DNA of 64,000 nucleotides from DATNIC01 sp035604635 (lineage in GTDB: Bacteria > Vulcanimicrobiota > Vulcanimicrobiia > Vulcanimicrobiales > Vulcanimicrobiaceae). Location: assembly GCA_035604635.1 (NCBI GenBank), contig DATNIC010000236.1, positions 7,631-71,630 of the forward strand. The letters run 5' to 3'. The position numbers and the translations under genes are program-made. The notes under the pieces were generated by a model. That model worked only from the letters and a program-made list of their open reading frames with translations, did no database searches and was not told the DNA's origin. This document shows, piece after piece, positions 8,091 to 16,151 of this stretch. Position 1 is the first letter of the stretch; each line of letters opens with the position of its first letter.

Positions 8091-9167
8091 ATGGAATTCG
8101 GGATCGACATTTTCCCCGACGCCTGGCCCGACCGCATTACGGGCCAGCAATTTTATAACGATGTCCTCGATCTCGTCCAAGAAGGCGAAGGGCTCGGTTA
8201 TTCCGGCGTCAAGATCGTCGAGCATTACCTGCACCCCTACGGAGGGTACTGTCCGTCTCCGATCGTCTTCCTCGCGGCGGCGGCGCAGCGAACGAAGAAG
8301 ATGCGGCTGATCACCGGTGCCGTGCTCCCGGCATTCAGCCACCCGCTCAAGCTCGCCAGCGAACTCGCGCTGCTGGACTGTCTCTCGAACGGCCGGCTCG
8401 ACGTCGGCGTCGCGCGCGCGTTCCTTCCTTATGAGTACGACGGTTTCGGGGTCTCGATGGACGAGAGCCGCCTGCGCTTCGACGAAGGCATCCAAGCGAT
8501 GCTCGAGCTGTGGAATGCTCCTCGCGGTCGGACCTTTGAGGGTCCCTTCCACCGCATTCCGAACGCCTGGGTCCTCCCCGAGACGGTCCAAAAACCGCAC
8601 CCGCCGATCTGGGTCGCGGCCATCATGACCCCGGAATCGTTCATCAGCGCGGGCAAGAACGGATTCAACCTCATGATCGTCCCGTACTTGGGCGAGTTCG
8701 ATCACGTGCGCGAGTGCATCAGCCTGTACCACGACGCGTGGCGCGCGTCGGGCCATCCGGGCAAAGGCGGGAAGATCATGATGGTGATGCACCTCTACGT
8801 CGCGCCGACCGCTGAACAAGCGCGCGACGAGGCGCGGATCTTCGTCGAGCAGTACGTCACGACGTTCCACGACGCCGCCAATTGCTGGAACGACCGCGCC
8901 AGTGCGCAATATAAAGGATACGAAGCGCTCCAGCAGCGGCTCGAAGAGATCACGTACGAGCGCGTCCTCAAGGACACGCGCGCGATCATCGGCGACCCCA
9001 AGGCCGCCGTCGAGCAAGCCCAGTTCCTGCTCGAGCAGTTCGGCGACGTCAACTTCAGCTTCCAGATGACGTTCGGGATGATGCCGATCGAGCGGTCGCG
9101 CCGGACGATGCGCCTCTTTGCCGAGCACTGCATGTCCGAGCTGCGGCGCCAGCCGGTATCGGCGTAG
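8091..9167 (+). CDS. LLM-class flavin-dependent oxidoreductase (bacterial luciferase-like)
   Basis: 358 aa, a TIM-barrel protein of the bacterial luciferase/F420 superfamily. Features are EGEGLGYSGVKIVEHY near the N-terminus, SNGRLDVGVARAF (about 102-114, the family's 'GR...GxG' loop) and KPHPPIWVAA (about 165-175, the conserved 'PPI' strand). These enzymes use FMNH2 or F420 to oxidise small organic substrates. GGAG lies about 11 bases upstream of ATG 8091. The gene is immediately followed by a Liv-type ABC importer, so I infer it acts on an imported compound. It appears to be the first gene of the 8.1-14.6 kb operon. Confidence 0.85.
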   Translation: MEFGIDIFPDAWPDRITGQQFYNDVLDLVQEGEGLGYSGVKIVEHYLHPYGGYCPSPIVFLAAAAQRTKKMRLITGAVLPAFSHPLKLASELALLDCLSNGRLDVGVARAFLPYEYDGFGVSMDESRLRFDEGIQAMLELWNAPRGRTFEGPFHRIPNAWVLPETVQKPHPPIWVAAIMTPESFISAGKNGFNLMIVPYLGEFDHVRECISLYHDAWRASGHPGKGGKIMMVMHLYVAPTAEQARDEARIFVEQYVTTFHDAANCWNDRASAQYKGYEALQQRLEEITYERVLKDTRAIIGDPKAAVEQAQFLLEQFGDVNFSFQMTFGMMPIERSRRTMRLFAEHCMSELRRQPVSA

Positions 9168-9174
9168 TACTGCG

Positions 9175-11124
9175 TTGCGCGAAGCCATAGAGATCGCCCT
9201 CGGCGGCATCCTTCAAGGCAGCGTCTTCGCCCTCGTCGCGCTGGGCTTTGCGCTTGTCTTTCGCGTCACGGGCGCGATCAACTTGGCGCAAGGTGCGTTC
9301 GTCGTCTTCGGCGCGTTGACGCTCTACTCGTTCCAAAACGGCTTCGGCTACGGTGCGTTCCACGTCCCGCCTTTGCCGCTGCCGATCGCGTTCATCGCAT
9401 CGCTGCTCGTTTCGCTCCTCGTCGGACTGCTGCTCGGGAAGTTCATCTTCCAGCCGGCACTGCGCAAGCTGCCGTTGGGTGGGATGGTCTTGCTCACCGG
9501 CGGATTGCTGACGTTCTTCGAGGGCGTCATGCTCCTTGTCTGGGGGAGTCAGCCCTACCAGTTGCAGCCGTGGTCCGGTTTTGCGCCGGTGAACATCAAC
9601 GGGATTCACATTCCGACGCAGGGCTTTTGGGATTTCGGCGTCACCGCGATCATCATCGTCGGGATGTGGTACGTCTTGCAGAAAACGACGATCGGTAAGG
9701 CGTTGCGCGCCTGCTCGGAAAATCCGGCGGCCGCAGCGTTGATGGGAATCGACGTTCCGCGGATGACGGTCCTCTCGTTTTCGGTTGCGGCCGCGATCGG
9801 ATGCGTCAGCGGGATGGTGATCGGCCCGGTCGTCTCGCTCGAATTCGACGGCGGCGGCTTCTTTACGTCGTCGGGCTTCATCTCCGTCGCGATCGGCGGT
9901 TTCGGCTCGTTCGTCGGCGCGCTCATCGGCGGTCTGAGCCTCGGTACCATCGAGCAGCTCGCGGCCGGCTACGTCTCCTCGTTGTTCTCGACGACGCTTG
10001 CGCTGGGCTTGCTGCTCGTCGTCCTGATTTGGAAACCGACGGGTCTGCTCGGTTCAGGGTCGCAGCGCCGCGTCGACGTCCGCGATGCATCGGTCCACGC
10101 TTATCGCGAGGCCCTCCGCCTCAGCCGCAAGGGCGCGATCATCGGCGGGATCGTCGCGCTCGTCGTCCTCGCGGTGCTCCCGTTCTTCTTGAATACGGGC
10201 GGGATCCTGAGCTCGATCGTGATCACGGGGATCCTGTTCTTTGCGATCCTCGGGCTCGATATCCTGATGGGCTACGGCGGTCAAGTCAGCCTCGGTCATG
10301 CCGCCTTCTTGGCGGTCGGCGCGTACTCGGCCGCGATCATGACGACGCGCTACGGCCAGGCGCCGATCGTCGGGATCTTGGTCGGGCTCGTCGTCGCGCT
10401 CGCGTGCGCGACGGTCGTCTCGTTCGTCACGGTCAAGCTGCGCGGGCACTATATGGCGCTCGCAACCTTGGCGTTCGGCCTGCTCGTCGACTCCGTCGCG
10501 GTCGGCGCGACGGGCCTCTCGGGTGGTCCCTCGGGGATCGCCGGGATCCCGCACTTCTCGATGTTCGGCTACACGTTCGACACCCAAGTTGCGAACTACT
10601 ACCTGGTCTGGGGCCTCGTCGTCATCGGCGTGATCGTACTCAGCTGCCTGGTCCGCTCCAACTTCGGCCGCGCTTTGCGGGCGATACGAACCGATCAGAC
10701 TGCGGCGCGCGCGTTGGGCATCAACGTCCCGCGCTATAAGCTCATGGCGTTCCTGATCAGCGCCGGCTTTGCATCGGTCGCCGGGAGCCTGTATGCCTAC
10801 TATTTTCAATTCATCTCGCCTGAGATGGTCAGCACGCAGCGTTCGTTCGAGATGGTCACGATGCTGGTCGTCGGCGGCGAGACGACGTTGGTGGGGCCGG
10901 TCATCGGCGCGGTCATTCTCACCCTGTTACCGACCGTCTTCCAGCCGCTTGCGAACTTCAAGACGCTTGCAGAAGGTCTGATCCTCGTTGGGGCGCTGCT
11001 GTATCTACCGTCGGGTATTTTCGGCGGCATCTTGGCTGCGATGAAAAAGAAGGGCGACCGCCCGGTGCAGACGCCGCCGGTCCAGATCGAAAGTACGCCC
11101 GTGCGCGAAGGAGTCGTACGATGA
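9175..11124 (+). CDS. Branched-chain-type ABC transporter permease, LivH-LivM fusion
   Basis: About 649 aa. Residues about 1-300 are LivH-like (GGILQGSVFALVALGFALVF, INLAQGAF) and about 330-630 are LivM-like (LDILMGYGGQVSLGHAAF, RSNFGRALRAIRTDQ with the EAA-type loop), each with about 8-10 membrane helices. They are normally two proteins; here a short basic linker (about 300-330) joins them. TTG 9175 is chosen because it sits just after the upstream stop and right before the first helix; no ATG or GTG is suitable. It forms the membrane channel with the two ATPases that follow. Substrate could be an amino acid, urea or an aromatic acid. No binding-protein gene is nearby. Confidence 0.88.
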   Translation: MREAIEIALGGILQGSVFALVALGFALVFRVTGAINLAQGAFVVFGALTLYSFQNGFGYGAFHVPPLPLPIAFIASLLVSLLVGLLLGKFIFQPALRKLPLGGMVLLTGGLLTFFEGVMLLVWGSQPYQLQPWSGFAPVNINGIHIPTQGFWDFGVTAIIIVGMWYVLQKTTIGKALRACSENPAAAALMGIDVPRMTVLSFSVAAAIGCVSGMVIGPVVSLEFDGGGFFTSSGFISVAIGGFGSFVGALIGGLSLGTIEQLAAGYVSSLFSTTLALGLLLVVLIWKPTGLLGSGSQRRVDVRDASVHAYREALRLSRKGAIIGGIVALVVLAVLPFFLNTGGILSSIVITGILFFAILGLDILMGYGGQVSLGHAAFLAVGAYSAAIMTTRYGQAPIVGILVGLVVALACATVVSFVTVKLRGHYMALATLAFGLLVDSVAVGATGLSGGPSGIAGIPHFSMFGYTFDTQVANYYLVWGLVVIGVIVLSCLVRSNFGRALRAIRTDQTAARALGINVPRYKLMAFLISAGFASVAGSLYAYYFQFISPEMVSTQRSFEMVTMLVVGGETTLVGPVIGAVILTLLPTVFQPLANFKTLAEGLILVGALLYLPSGIFGGILAAMKKKGDRPVQTPPVQIESTPVREGVVR

Positions 11125-11909
11125 GCGTTGCGCTGCAGGGCCGCAACCTCGACAAATGGTTCGGCGGACTCCACGCGATCCGCGACATTTCGTTCTCGAT
11201 CCAGGAAGGCTCTCTGATCGGTTTGATCGGTCCCAACGGCGCCGGGAAGAGCACGCTCTTCAATATGTTCACCAACCTCTATCCGCCCGACAAAGGGACG
11301 GTCGAGTTTTTTGGGACGAACCTTGCAGGGAAGACCGACATCGAAATCGCGGAGCTCGGCTTGATCCGGACCTTCCAAACGGCGCGTGTGTTTGCGGAGA
11401 TGACCGTCCTGGAGAACATTATGGCCGGCTCTCACTTGTCGGTGCACAGTAACCCGTGGGCGCAAGCCTTCTGGTTGCCGGGCGTGAGGCGCGAAGAGGC
11501 GGGCATCCGCAAAAAGGCCGAAGCGCTTCTCGGCGTTCTTGGGCTAGAGCGTTACAGAGACGAGAGCGCGACGAACTTGCCGATGGGTTCGCAAAAGCTG
11601 CTCGAACTTGCGCGTGCCGTCATGGCCGGGCCGCGGGTCCTGTTGCTCGACGAGCCGGCTGCCGGTCTAAACGACTCCGAAACGGCCGAGCTCGCGCGCC
11701 TGATCACCGCGGTCCGCTACGCCGGGACGACGATCGTCGTCGTCGAGCACAACATGTCGCTGATCATGGGCATCGCGGAGCACGTGCTCGTCCTCGACGC
11801 GGGCCGTTTGATCGCCGAAGGTCCTCCGAAGGAGATTCAAGCCAACGAGAAGGTTATCGAGGCGTACGTCGGCCGTGGGCTCGATACCGTGCTCGCGGAG
11901 GCTCACTGA
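11121..11909 (+). CDS. livG: Branched-chain-type ABC transporter ATP-binding protein LivG
   Basis: 262 aa ATPase. Walker A is GPNGAGKST (about 38-46), the signature position reads LPMGSQK in place of LSGGQ, Walker B is VLLLDEPAAGL and the H-loop is VVEHNM. EPAAGLN after Walker B and the insert region around residues 105-130 are typical of LivG. The divergent signature motif (LPMGSQKLLELARA) is a known LivG variant. ATG 11121 overlaps the permease stop and the stop overlaps livF (TGATG), so translation is coupled. It supplies one half of the ATPase dimer on the cytoplasmic face. Confidence 0.9.
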   Translation: MSVALQGRNLDKWFGGLHAIRDISFSIQEGSLIGLIGPNGAGKSTLFNMFTNLYPPDKGTVEFFGTNLAGKTDIEIAELGLIRTFQTARVFAEMTVLENIMAGSHLSVHSNPWAQAFWLPGVRREEAGIRKKAEALLGVLGLERYRDESATNLPMGSQKLLELARAVMAGPRVLLLDEPAAGLNDSETAELARLITAVRYAGTTIVVVEHNMSLIMGIAEHVLVLDAGRLIAEGPPKEIQANEKVIEAYVGRGLDTVLAEAH

Positions 11910-12712
11910 TGTTTTTTGCCATTCGAGACCTGCACGCGGGATACGGCTCGGCGTCGGTGCTGCACGGGATCGAACTCAGCGTCGCAAAGGGCGAGATGGT
12001 CGCGCTCGTCGGCGCGAACGGCGCCGGAAAGTCGACCTTGCTCAAAGTCATTTCAGGCTTGCTGCGTCAAACGTCGGGGACGATCGAATACGAAGATGCG
12101 CCCCTTCCCGCGTCGACGGCTGCGCGCGTCCGTGCCGGGATCGCTCAGGTGCCCGAAGGGCGTCAAGTCTTTGCGGACCTCACGATCGAGGAGAATCTTC
12201 GTCTGGGCGCCTATTCGCAGCTGCGTTCGCTCACCGATTCCGAGCTGCACGCGCGTATCGAGGAGGTCTGCACGATCTTCCCGATCCTCAAAGAACGGAT
12301 GAAGGGTCTCGCCGGCGGGCTCTCCGGCGGGCAGCAGCAGATGCTCTCGATCGGTCGCGGCCTCATGGCGAAGCCGCGGCTGATGTTGCTCGATGAGCCG
12401 TCGCTCGGACTCTCGCCCACGCTGGTCACCGAGATCTTCAAGACGCTGGTCAAGCTGCGCACGATGGGCGTGAGCATCTTGCTTGCCGAGCAGAACGCGC
12501 GCATGAGCTTGGCGATCGCCGATCGCGGCTACGTCATCGAGACGGGGAAAATCGCGCTCTCCGGGACAGGCCAAGAACTCTTGCATTCCAACGAAGTGAT
12601 GGAGCGCTATCTGGGCGTCGGGGCCGACGAGACGCACGGCGCCGCCGCCGAAGGCCGGGCGTTGGGCGAGCAGCTTCGGGCGATCCTCACGGAGAATGGG
12701 GCCGTAGCTTAG
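11909..12712 (+). CDS. livF: Branched-chain-type ABC transporter ATP-binding protein LivF
   Basis: 267 aa. Walker A is GANGAGKST, then VPEGRQVFADLTIEENL (the LivF-specific Q-loop region), LSGGQQQMLSIGRGLM (signature), LMLLDEPSLGLSP (Walker B) and LLAEQN (H-loop). ATG 11909 overlaps the livG stop. A C-terminal extension of about 30 residues after the usual end (GAAAEGRALG...) is longer than in most LivF. Together with LivHM and LivG it forms a complete inner-membrane importer apart from the periplasmic binding protein. Confidence 0.92.
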   Translation: MFFAIRDLHAGYGSASVLHGIELSVAKGEMVALVGANGAGKSTLLKVISGLLRQTSGTIEYEDAPLPASTAARVRAGIAQVPEGRQVFADLTIEENLRLGAYSQLRSLTDSELHARIEEVCTIFPILKERMKGLAGGLSGGQQQMLSIGRGLMAKPRLMLLDEPSLGLSPTLVTEIFKTLVKLRTMGVSILLAEQNARMSLAIADRGYVIETGKIALSGTGQELLHSNEVMERYLGVGADETHGAAAEGRALGEQLRAILTENGAVA

Positions 12713-12715
12713 TCC

Positions 12716-13603
12716 TTGGCCAGGAAACCGCGGATCGCAATCGTCATCGGCGATCCGTCCGGCATCGGTCCCGAAGTCTGCGTGAAGGCGCTGGCGACCG
12801 GCGAACCGCAGGACCGCAGTATCCCCATTTTCGTTGGAAACATTGAAGCGCTGCAGTTTGCGGCGCACGTCTGCAACGTCGACGTGCGCTTTCGCGTCGT
12901 TTCGAATCCGGCAGCCCTCGATCTCCCCGGCCGCGGCAGCATCGCGGTCATCGACCCGCAGGACCTGCGCGCCGCCGACTACCTGGTCGGGCAGCCGTCC
13001 GGTCTCGCAGCGCGGGCCGGCGTCGAATGGACTCGGCTCGCGCAAGAATACGCGACAACCGGGGAGATCGACGGTTTCGTCGTGGGTCCGATGAACCACC
13101 AAAGCGCGATGGAGGTCGAACCGGCGGGTACGTTTCCGCTGCGGATCAGCGGACCGTTGCGGACAGTCCCTCTCGTGCAGGCGGCGTTGACGAAGGATGC
13201 GCTACTCGGCCTCATCGTCACGGTCGATCGTCACTTGCGCCGGTGGGGGATTGCCCGGCCGCGTGTCGTGGTTGCGGGGAGTGATTCGCACGCGGCCGCA
13301 GCGGTTGCCGCAGCGCGCGAGCAAGGGATCGAGGCGAGCGGACCGATATCGCCCGACTTAGCGTTTCAGCAAGGTCTCGAAAAGCGTTCCGACGCGATCG
13401 TGACGACGGATCGCGATCAAAGGTCTATCGCCGCCGAGACCGGCGCATTTACCGTCTTCTTGGGCTTACCGTACGTCCGTATCGACGTTCCGCACGGGAC
13501 CGAATACGACATCGCGGGGACGGGGAATGCCGCGCACCTCACGATGCTTGCAGCAATGAATGCGGCCGCAGCGCTCGCGAGCGGACGAGGTTTCGAGCCG
13601 TAA
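12716..13603 (+). CDS. PdxA-family protein (4-phosphohydroxythreonine dehydrogenase-like), metal ligands missing
   Basis: 295 aa against about 330 for PdxA. The N-terminal GDPSGIGPEV and the C-terminal LGLPYVRIDVPHGTEYDIAG are clear PdxA motifs. The second metal His is kept (SDSHAA), but the segment that carries the first ('THLPL' in E. coli) is deleted, and the third ('YHDQ') reads DRDQ here. Two of three metal ligands are therefore lost, so the standard NAD-dependent dehydrogenation is unlikely. PdxA2-type relatives occur in catabolic operons, which fits the flanking importer and amidohydrolase. Start TTG 12716, 3 bases after the livF stop. Confidence 0.75.
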   Translation: MARKPRIAIVIGDPSGIGPEVCVKALATGEPQDRSIPIFVGNIEALQFAAHVCNVDVRFRVVSNPAALDLPGRGSIAVIDPQDLRAADYLVGQPSGLAARAGVEWTRLAQEYATTGEIDGFVVGPMNHQSAMEVEPAGTFPLRISGPLRTVPLVQAALTKDALLGLIVTVDRHLRRWGIARPRVVVAGSDSHAAAAVAAAREQGIEASGPISPDLAFQQGLEKRSDAIVTTDRDQRSIAAETGAFTVFLGLPYVRIDVPHGTEYDIAGTGNAAHLTMLAAMNAAAALASGRGFEP

Positions 13604-13606
13604 GCG

Positions 13607-14608
13607 ATGCGCATCGACTTTCACACCCACTACATCCCACGCTCGGTCGAACGTTTGAAGAACGCACACGCCGATTGGCCGCGCTTGGCGATTGAGGCGC
13701 CGGATTGCGGGCAGCTTTATCGCGGCGAGGCGCACTACCGGACGATCGACGATCGCAGTTGGGACGCAAGCCGGCGGATCGCCGACATGGACCGTTGGGG
13801 TCTGGACATGCAAGTCGTCTCGCCGATCCCGGTCACGTATGCGTACGACTGTCCCTCCGAAGCGGGCCGCGAGCTCGCGCGCGTGCAGAACGACGGTATC
13901 GCCGAGCTCGTCCGCTCGAATCCGAAGCGCTTCGCGGGCTTGTGCTCGGTCCCGCTGCAAGACGTCGACGCGGCTTGCGCGGAATTGGAGCGTGCGGTCC
14001 GCGACCTCGGGCTCATCGGCGTCGAAATCGGGTCGGCCGTCGGCCCGGTCGACGTCGCGAACGAGCGCTTCGAACCGTTTTGGCAAACATGCGAGCAGCT
14101 CGACGGGATCGTCTTCCTGCATCCCGAGCGCTTCCCCGGCGCGGCGCGACTCGGCGCCCACCGGCTCGTTTTTTCGAGCGGCTATCCGAGCGAGACGGGC
14201 ATCACCGCCGCGCAGCTCATCATGGGCGGTCTTTTCGCGCGACATCCCAAGCTGCGTTTCGTCCTCGCGCACGGCGGCGGGACGTTGCCCTGGCTCCTAC
14301 CGCGCCTGGACCAAGTCTGGTCGTCGTTTGCCGATCTGCGCGAAGCGCTTCCGCAGCGGCCGTCGCAGGTCGCGCGCTCGTTCTACTGCGACACGCTGAC
14401 GTACGATGTCGCGAATCTCGCCGTCGTGATCGAACGGATCGGCTTGGAGCGGCTGATGTTGGGGTCGGACTATCCGTTTCCCTTGATGGAAGATCCGCCT
14501 GGCAAGGCGATTGCGGCGAGCAGCACGCTCGACGATGAATGCAAGGCGCTGCTCGCGGGAGCGAACGCGGCACGGATCTTGGGGTTAAGCGCACGGACGA
14601 ACCGCTGA
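13607..14608 (+). CDS. Amidohydrolase-2 family metal-dependent hydrolase/decarboxylase (ACMSD-like)
   Basis: 333 aa TIM-barrel amidohydrolase. Metal ligands are visible: RIDFHTHYIP (HxH at about residues 6 and 8), a His in VFLHPERF (about 172), FVLAHGGG (His about 225) and LGSDYPF (Asp about 288). This arrangement matches aminocarboxymuconate-semialdehyde decarboxylase and related aromatic-ring-cleavage decarboxylases. With the flavin oxidoreductase and PdxA-like gene upstream it suggests breakdown of an aromatic or heterocyclic compound brought in by the Liv importer; this is inference. Starts 3 bases after the previous stop. Confidence 0.85.
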   Translation: MRIDFHTHYIPRSVERLKNAHADWPRLAIEAPDCGQLYRGEAHYRTIDDRSWDASRRIADMDRWGLDMQVVSPIPVTYAYDCPSEAGRELARVQNDGIAELVRSNPKRFAGLCSVPLQDVDAACAELERAVRDLGLIGVEIGSAVGPVDVANERFEPFWQTCEQLDGIVFLHPERFPGAARLGAHRLVFSSGYPSETGITAAQLIMGGLFARHPKLRFVLAHGGGTLPWLLPRLDQVWSSFADLREALPQRPSQVARSFYCDTLTYDVANLAVVIERIGLERLMLGSDYPFPLMEDPPGKAIAASSTLDDECKALLAGANAARILGLSARTNR

Positions 14609-16050
14609 TCGAGCTCTCGAACGTCAACGTCAAGCTCGGCGGACGGGCGATCTTGAGCGACGTGACCTGGAGCCTGCGAGCCGGTGAACATTGGGCGGTG
14701 GCCGGGTCGAACGGTTCGGGGAAGAGCACGTTCCTGCGTTTGGTGCGCGGCGATCAGTGGCCCGAACCCGGAGTCGGGAGCCGGACGTACCGCTTCAACG
14801 GCGTCGAGACGCAGCATGCCGTCGGCGTGCGCGAACGGATCGGCTTCGTCTCCCCCGAGCAACAAGAACGCTACGTCCGGCTCGACTTCGGGCTGGGGGC
14901 CCGAACCGCGATCGCGACGGGTTTTTACAACACCGACTACTTGCATTCTGCCTTGTCTAGCGAGCAGCGCGCGCGCGTCGACGAGCTCATGGCGACGCTG
15001 GGGATCGAATACTTGGCCGACAAAGATATCGGGCAGCTCTCGCAGGGCGAGCTGCGTAAGATCTTGATTGCGCGCGCACTCGTCCACGAACCGCGCGTCT
15101 TGTTGCTCGACGAAGTGACGAGCGGCTTGGACCGCGCATCGCGAACGTCGATCCTGGAGTTGCTGGAACGGATCGCCGCGAGCGGAACGCAGACGGTCTT
15201 CGTCACCCATCGCGCCTCCGAGCGCCTGCGCGCGACGACACACGAGCTGCGACTGCGCGGCGGCCGGATCGTCTCGGCCGGGCCGGTCGGCGCAGCGACG
15301 CCCGGCTCGGCGCGCAAGCGCGAACGGCGCACGGTGCAACGCGTCCCGGCGCGGCTGCCGCAGCCGGATTTCTTGATCAAGATCGAACGGGCCGACGTCT
15401 ATCTTGACGATCAGCTCGTGCTGCACGACATCGATTGGGAAGTCGATCCCGGTCAGCACTGGTTGATCTACGGACCGAACGGCTCGGGGAAGAGTACGCT
15501 GGCGAAGCTAGCCGCCGGCTTGCTTCATCCGGCTTACGGGGGACGCGTGCGGCATTTCGGCGCCGCGCGTCCGGCGCATCTTTGGGACCTCAAGCGCGAG
15601 ATCGCGTTTCTCTCCGATGAATTCCAGACCGCGTACGATCAGGATATTCCGGCGCGTCTGGTGATCGCGTCGGGCTTTTTTGCGAGCGTCGGGCTCTACG
15701 CGCCGCTCGACGGCGCGCAAGCGCGAATCGTCGATCGGCTCGTCGAACGTTTCGCGCTCGAACGGCTGGTCGAGCGGCCTTTTTTACGGCTATCATTCGG
15801 AGAGCGGCGGAAGATCCTAATCGCGCGCTCGCTCGTCCGAGCACCGCAGGTCGTGATCGTCGACGAGGCGACAAGCGGGCTCGATGCCGCGTTTCGTACA
15901 GCCTTTCTCGAGCTGCTGGAGGACTTGGCCGCGAGCGGGACGGCCCTAATCGTCATCAGTCATCACGACGACGTCCCGGCGGTCATGACGCACGAGCTGT
16001 GGATGGACGAGGGCCGGATCGTCCGGAAGGCTGCGATTCCCAAGCGTTGA
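14539..16050 (+). CDS. Double-ATPase ABC protein, ModF/PhrA-like
   Basis: Two tandem ABC ATPase domains in one chain of about 500 aa: Walker A GSNGSGKST (about 57-65) and GPNGSGKST (about 313-321), signatures LSQGELRK and LSFGERRK, Walker B VLLLDEVTSGLD and VVIVDEATSGLD. No membrane segments. This matches ModF ('photorepair/molybdenum transport' ATP-binding protein), whose role is poorly known. ATG 14539 overlaps the amidohydrolase by 70 bp; the ABC domain begins just after codon CTG 14605 (CTGA overlap with the previous stop), so a CTG start giving about 481 aa is a real alternative. Confidence 0.8.
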   Translation: MQGAARGSERGTDLGVKRTDEPLIELSNVNVKLGGRAILSDVTWSLRAGEHWAVAGSNGSGKSTFLRLVRGDQWPEPGVGSRTYRFNGVETQHAVGVRERIGFVSPEQQERYVRLDFGLGARTAIATGFYNTDYLHSALSSEQRARVDELMATLGIEYLADKDIGQLSQGELRKILIARALVHEPRVLLLDEVTSGLDRASRTSILELLERIAASGTQTVFVTHRASERLRATTHELRLRGGRIVSAGPVGAATPGSARKRERRTVQRVPARLPQPDFLIKIERADVYLDDQLVLHDIDWEVDPGQHWLIYGPNGSGKSTLAKLAAGLLHPAYGGRVRHFGAARPAHLWDLKREIAFLSDEFQTAYDQDIPARLVIASGFFASVGLYAPLDGAQARIVDRLVERFALERLVERPFLRLSFGERRKILIARSLVRAPQVVIVDEATSGLDAAFRTAFLELLEDLAASGTALIVISHHDDVPAVMTHELWMDEGRIVRKAAIPKR

Positions 16051-16062
16051 ACCACGCCTGAC

Positions 16063-16135
16063 GGGCGATTAGCTCAGTTGGGAGAGCGCCTCGTTTACAC
16101 CGAGGATGTCGGCGGTTCGAGTCCGTCATCGCCCA
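16063..16135 (+). tRNA. tRNA-Val (anticodon TAC)
   Basis: 73-nt cloverleaf. The acceptor stem GGGCGAT pairs with ATCGCCC, the D-arm is GCTC...GAGC, the anticodon stem CCTCG/CGAGG encloses loop TTTACAC (anticodon TAC), and the T-arm GGCGG-TTCGAGT-CCGTC has one G-T pair. The discriminator base is A. No CCA is encoded. It lies 12 bp after the ModF-like gene and 16 bp before the convergent MFS stop. No integrase or direct repeat marks it as an insertion site. Confidence 0.96.
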
Positions 16136-16151
16136 CGTTTTCTACAACCGC

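Noticed and set aside
8070..9209. 379-codon minus-strand frame across the flavin oxidoreductase
   Set aside because: Exact antisense of a clear LLM-family gene; composition typical of shadow frames and no recognisable motif.
16063..16135. tRNA-Val as an integration site for a mobile element
   Set aside because: No integrase, no repeated tRNA 3' end and no change in gene style in the flanking 10 kb.
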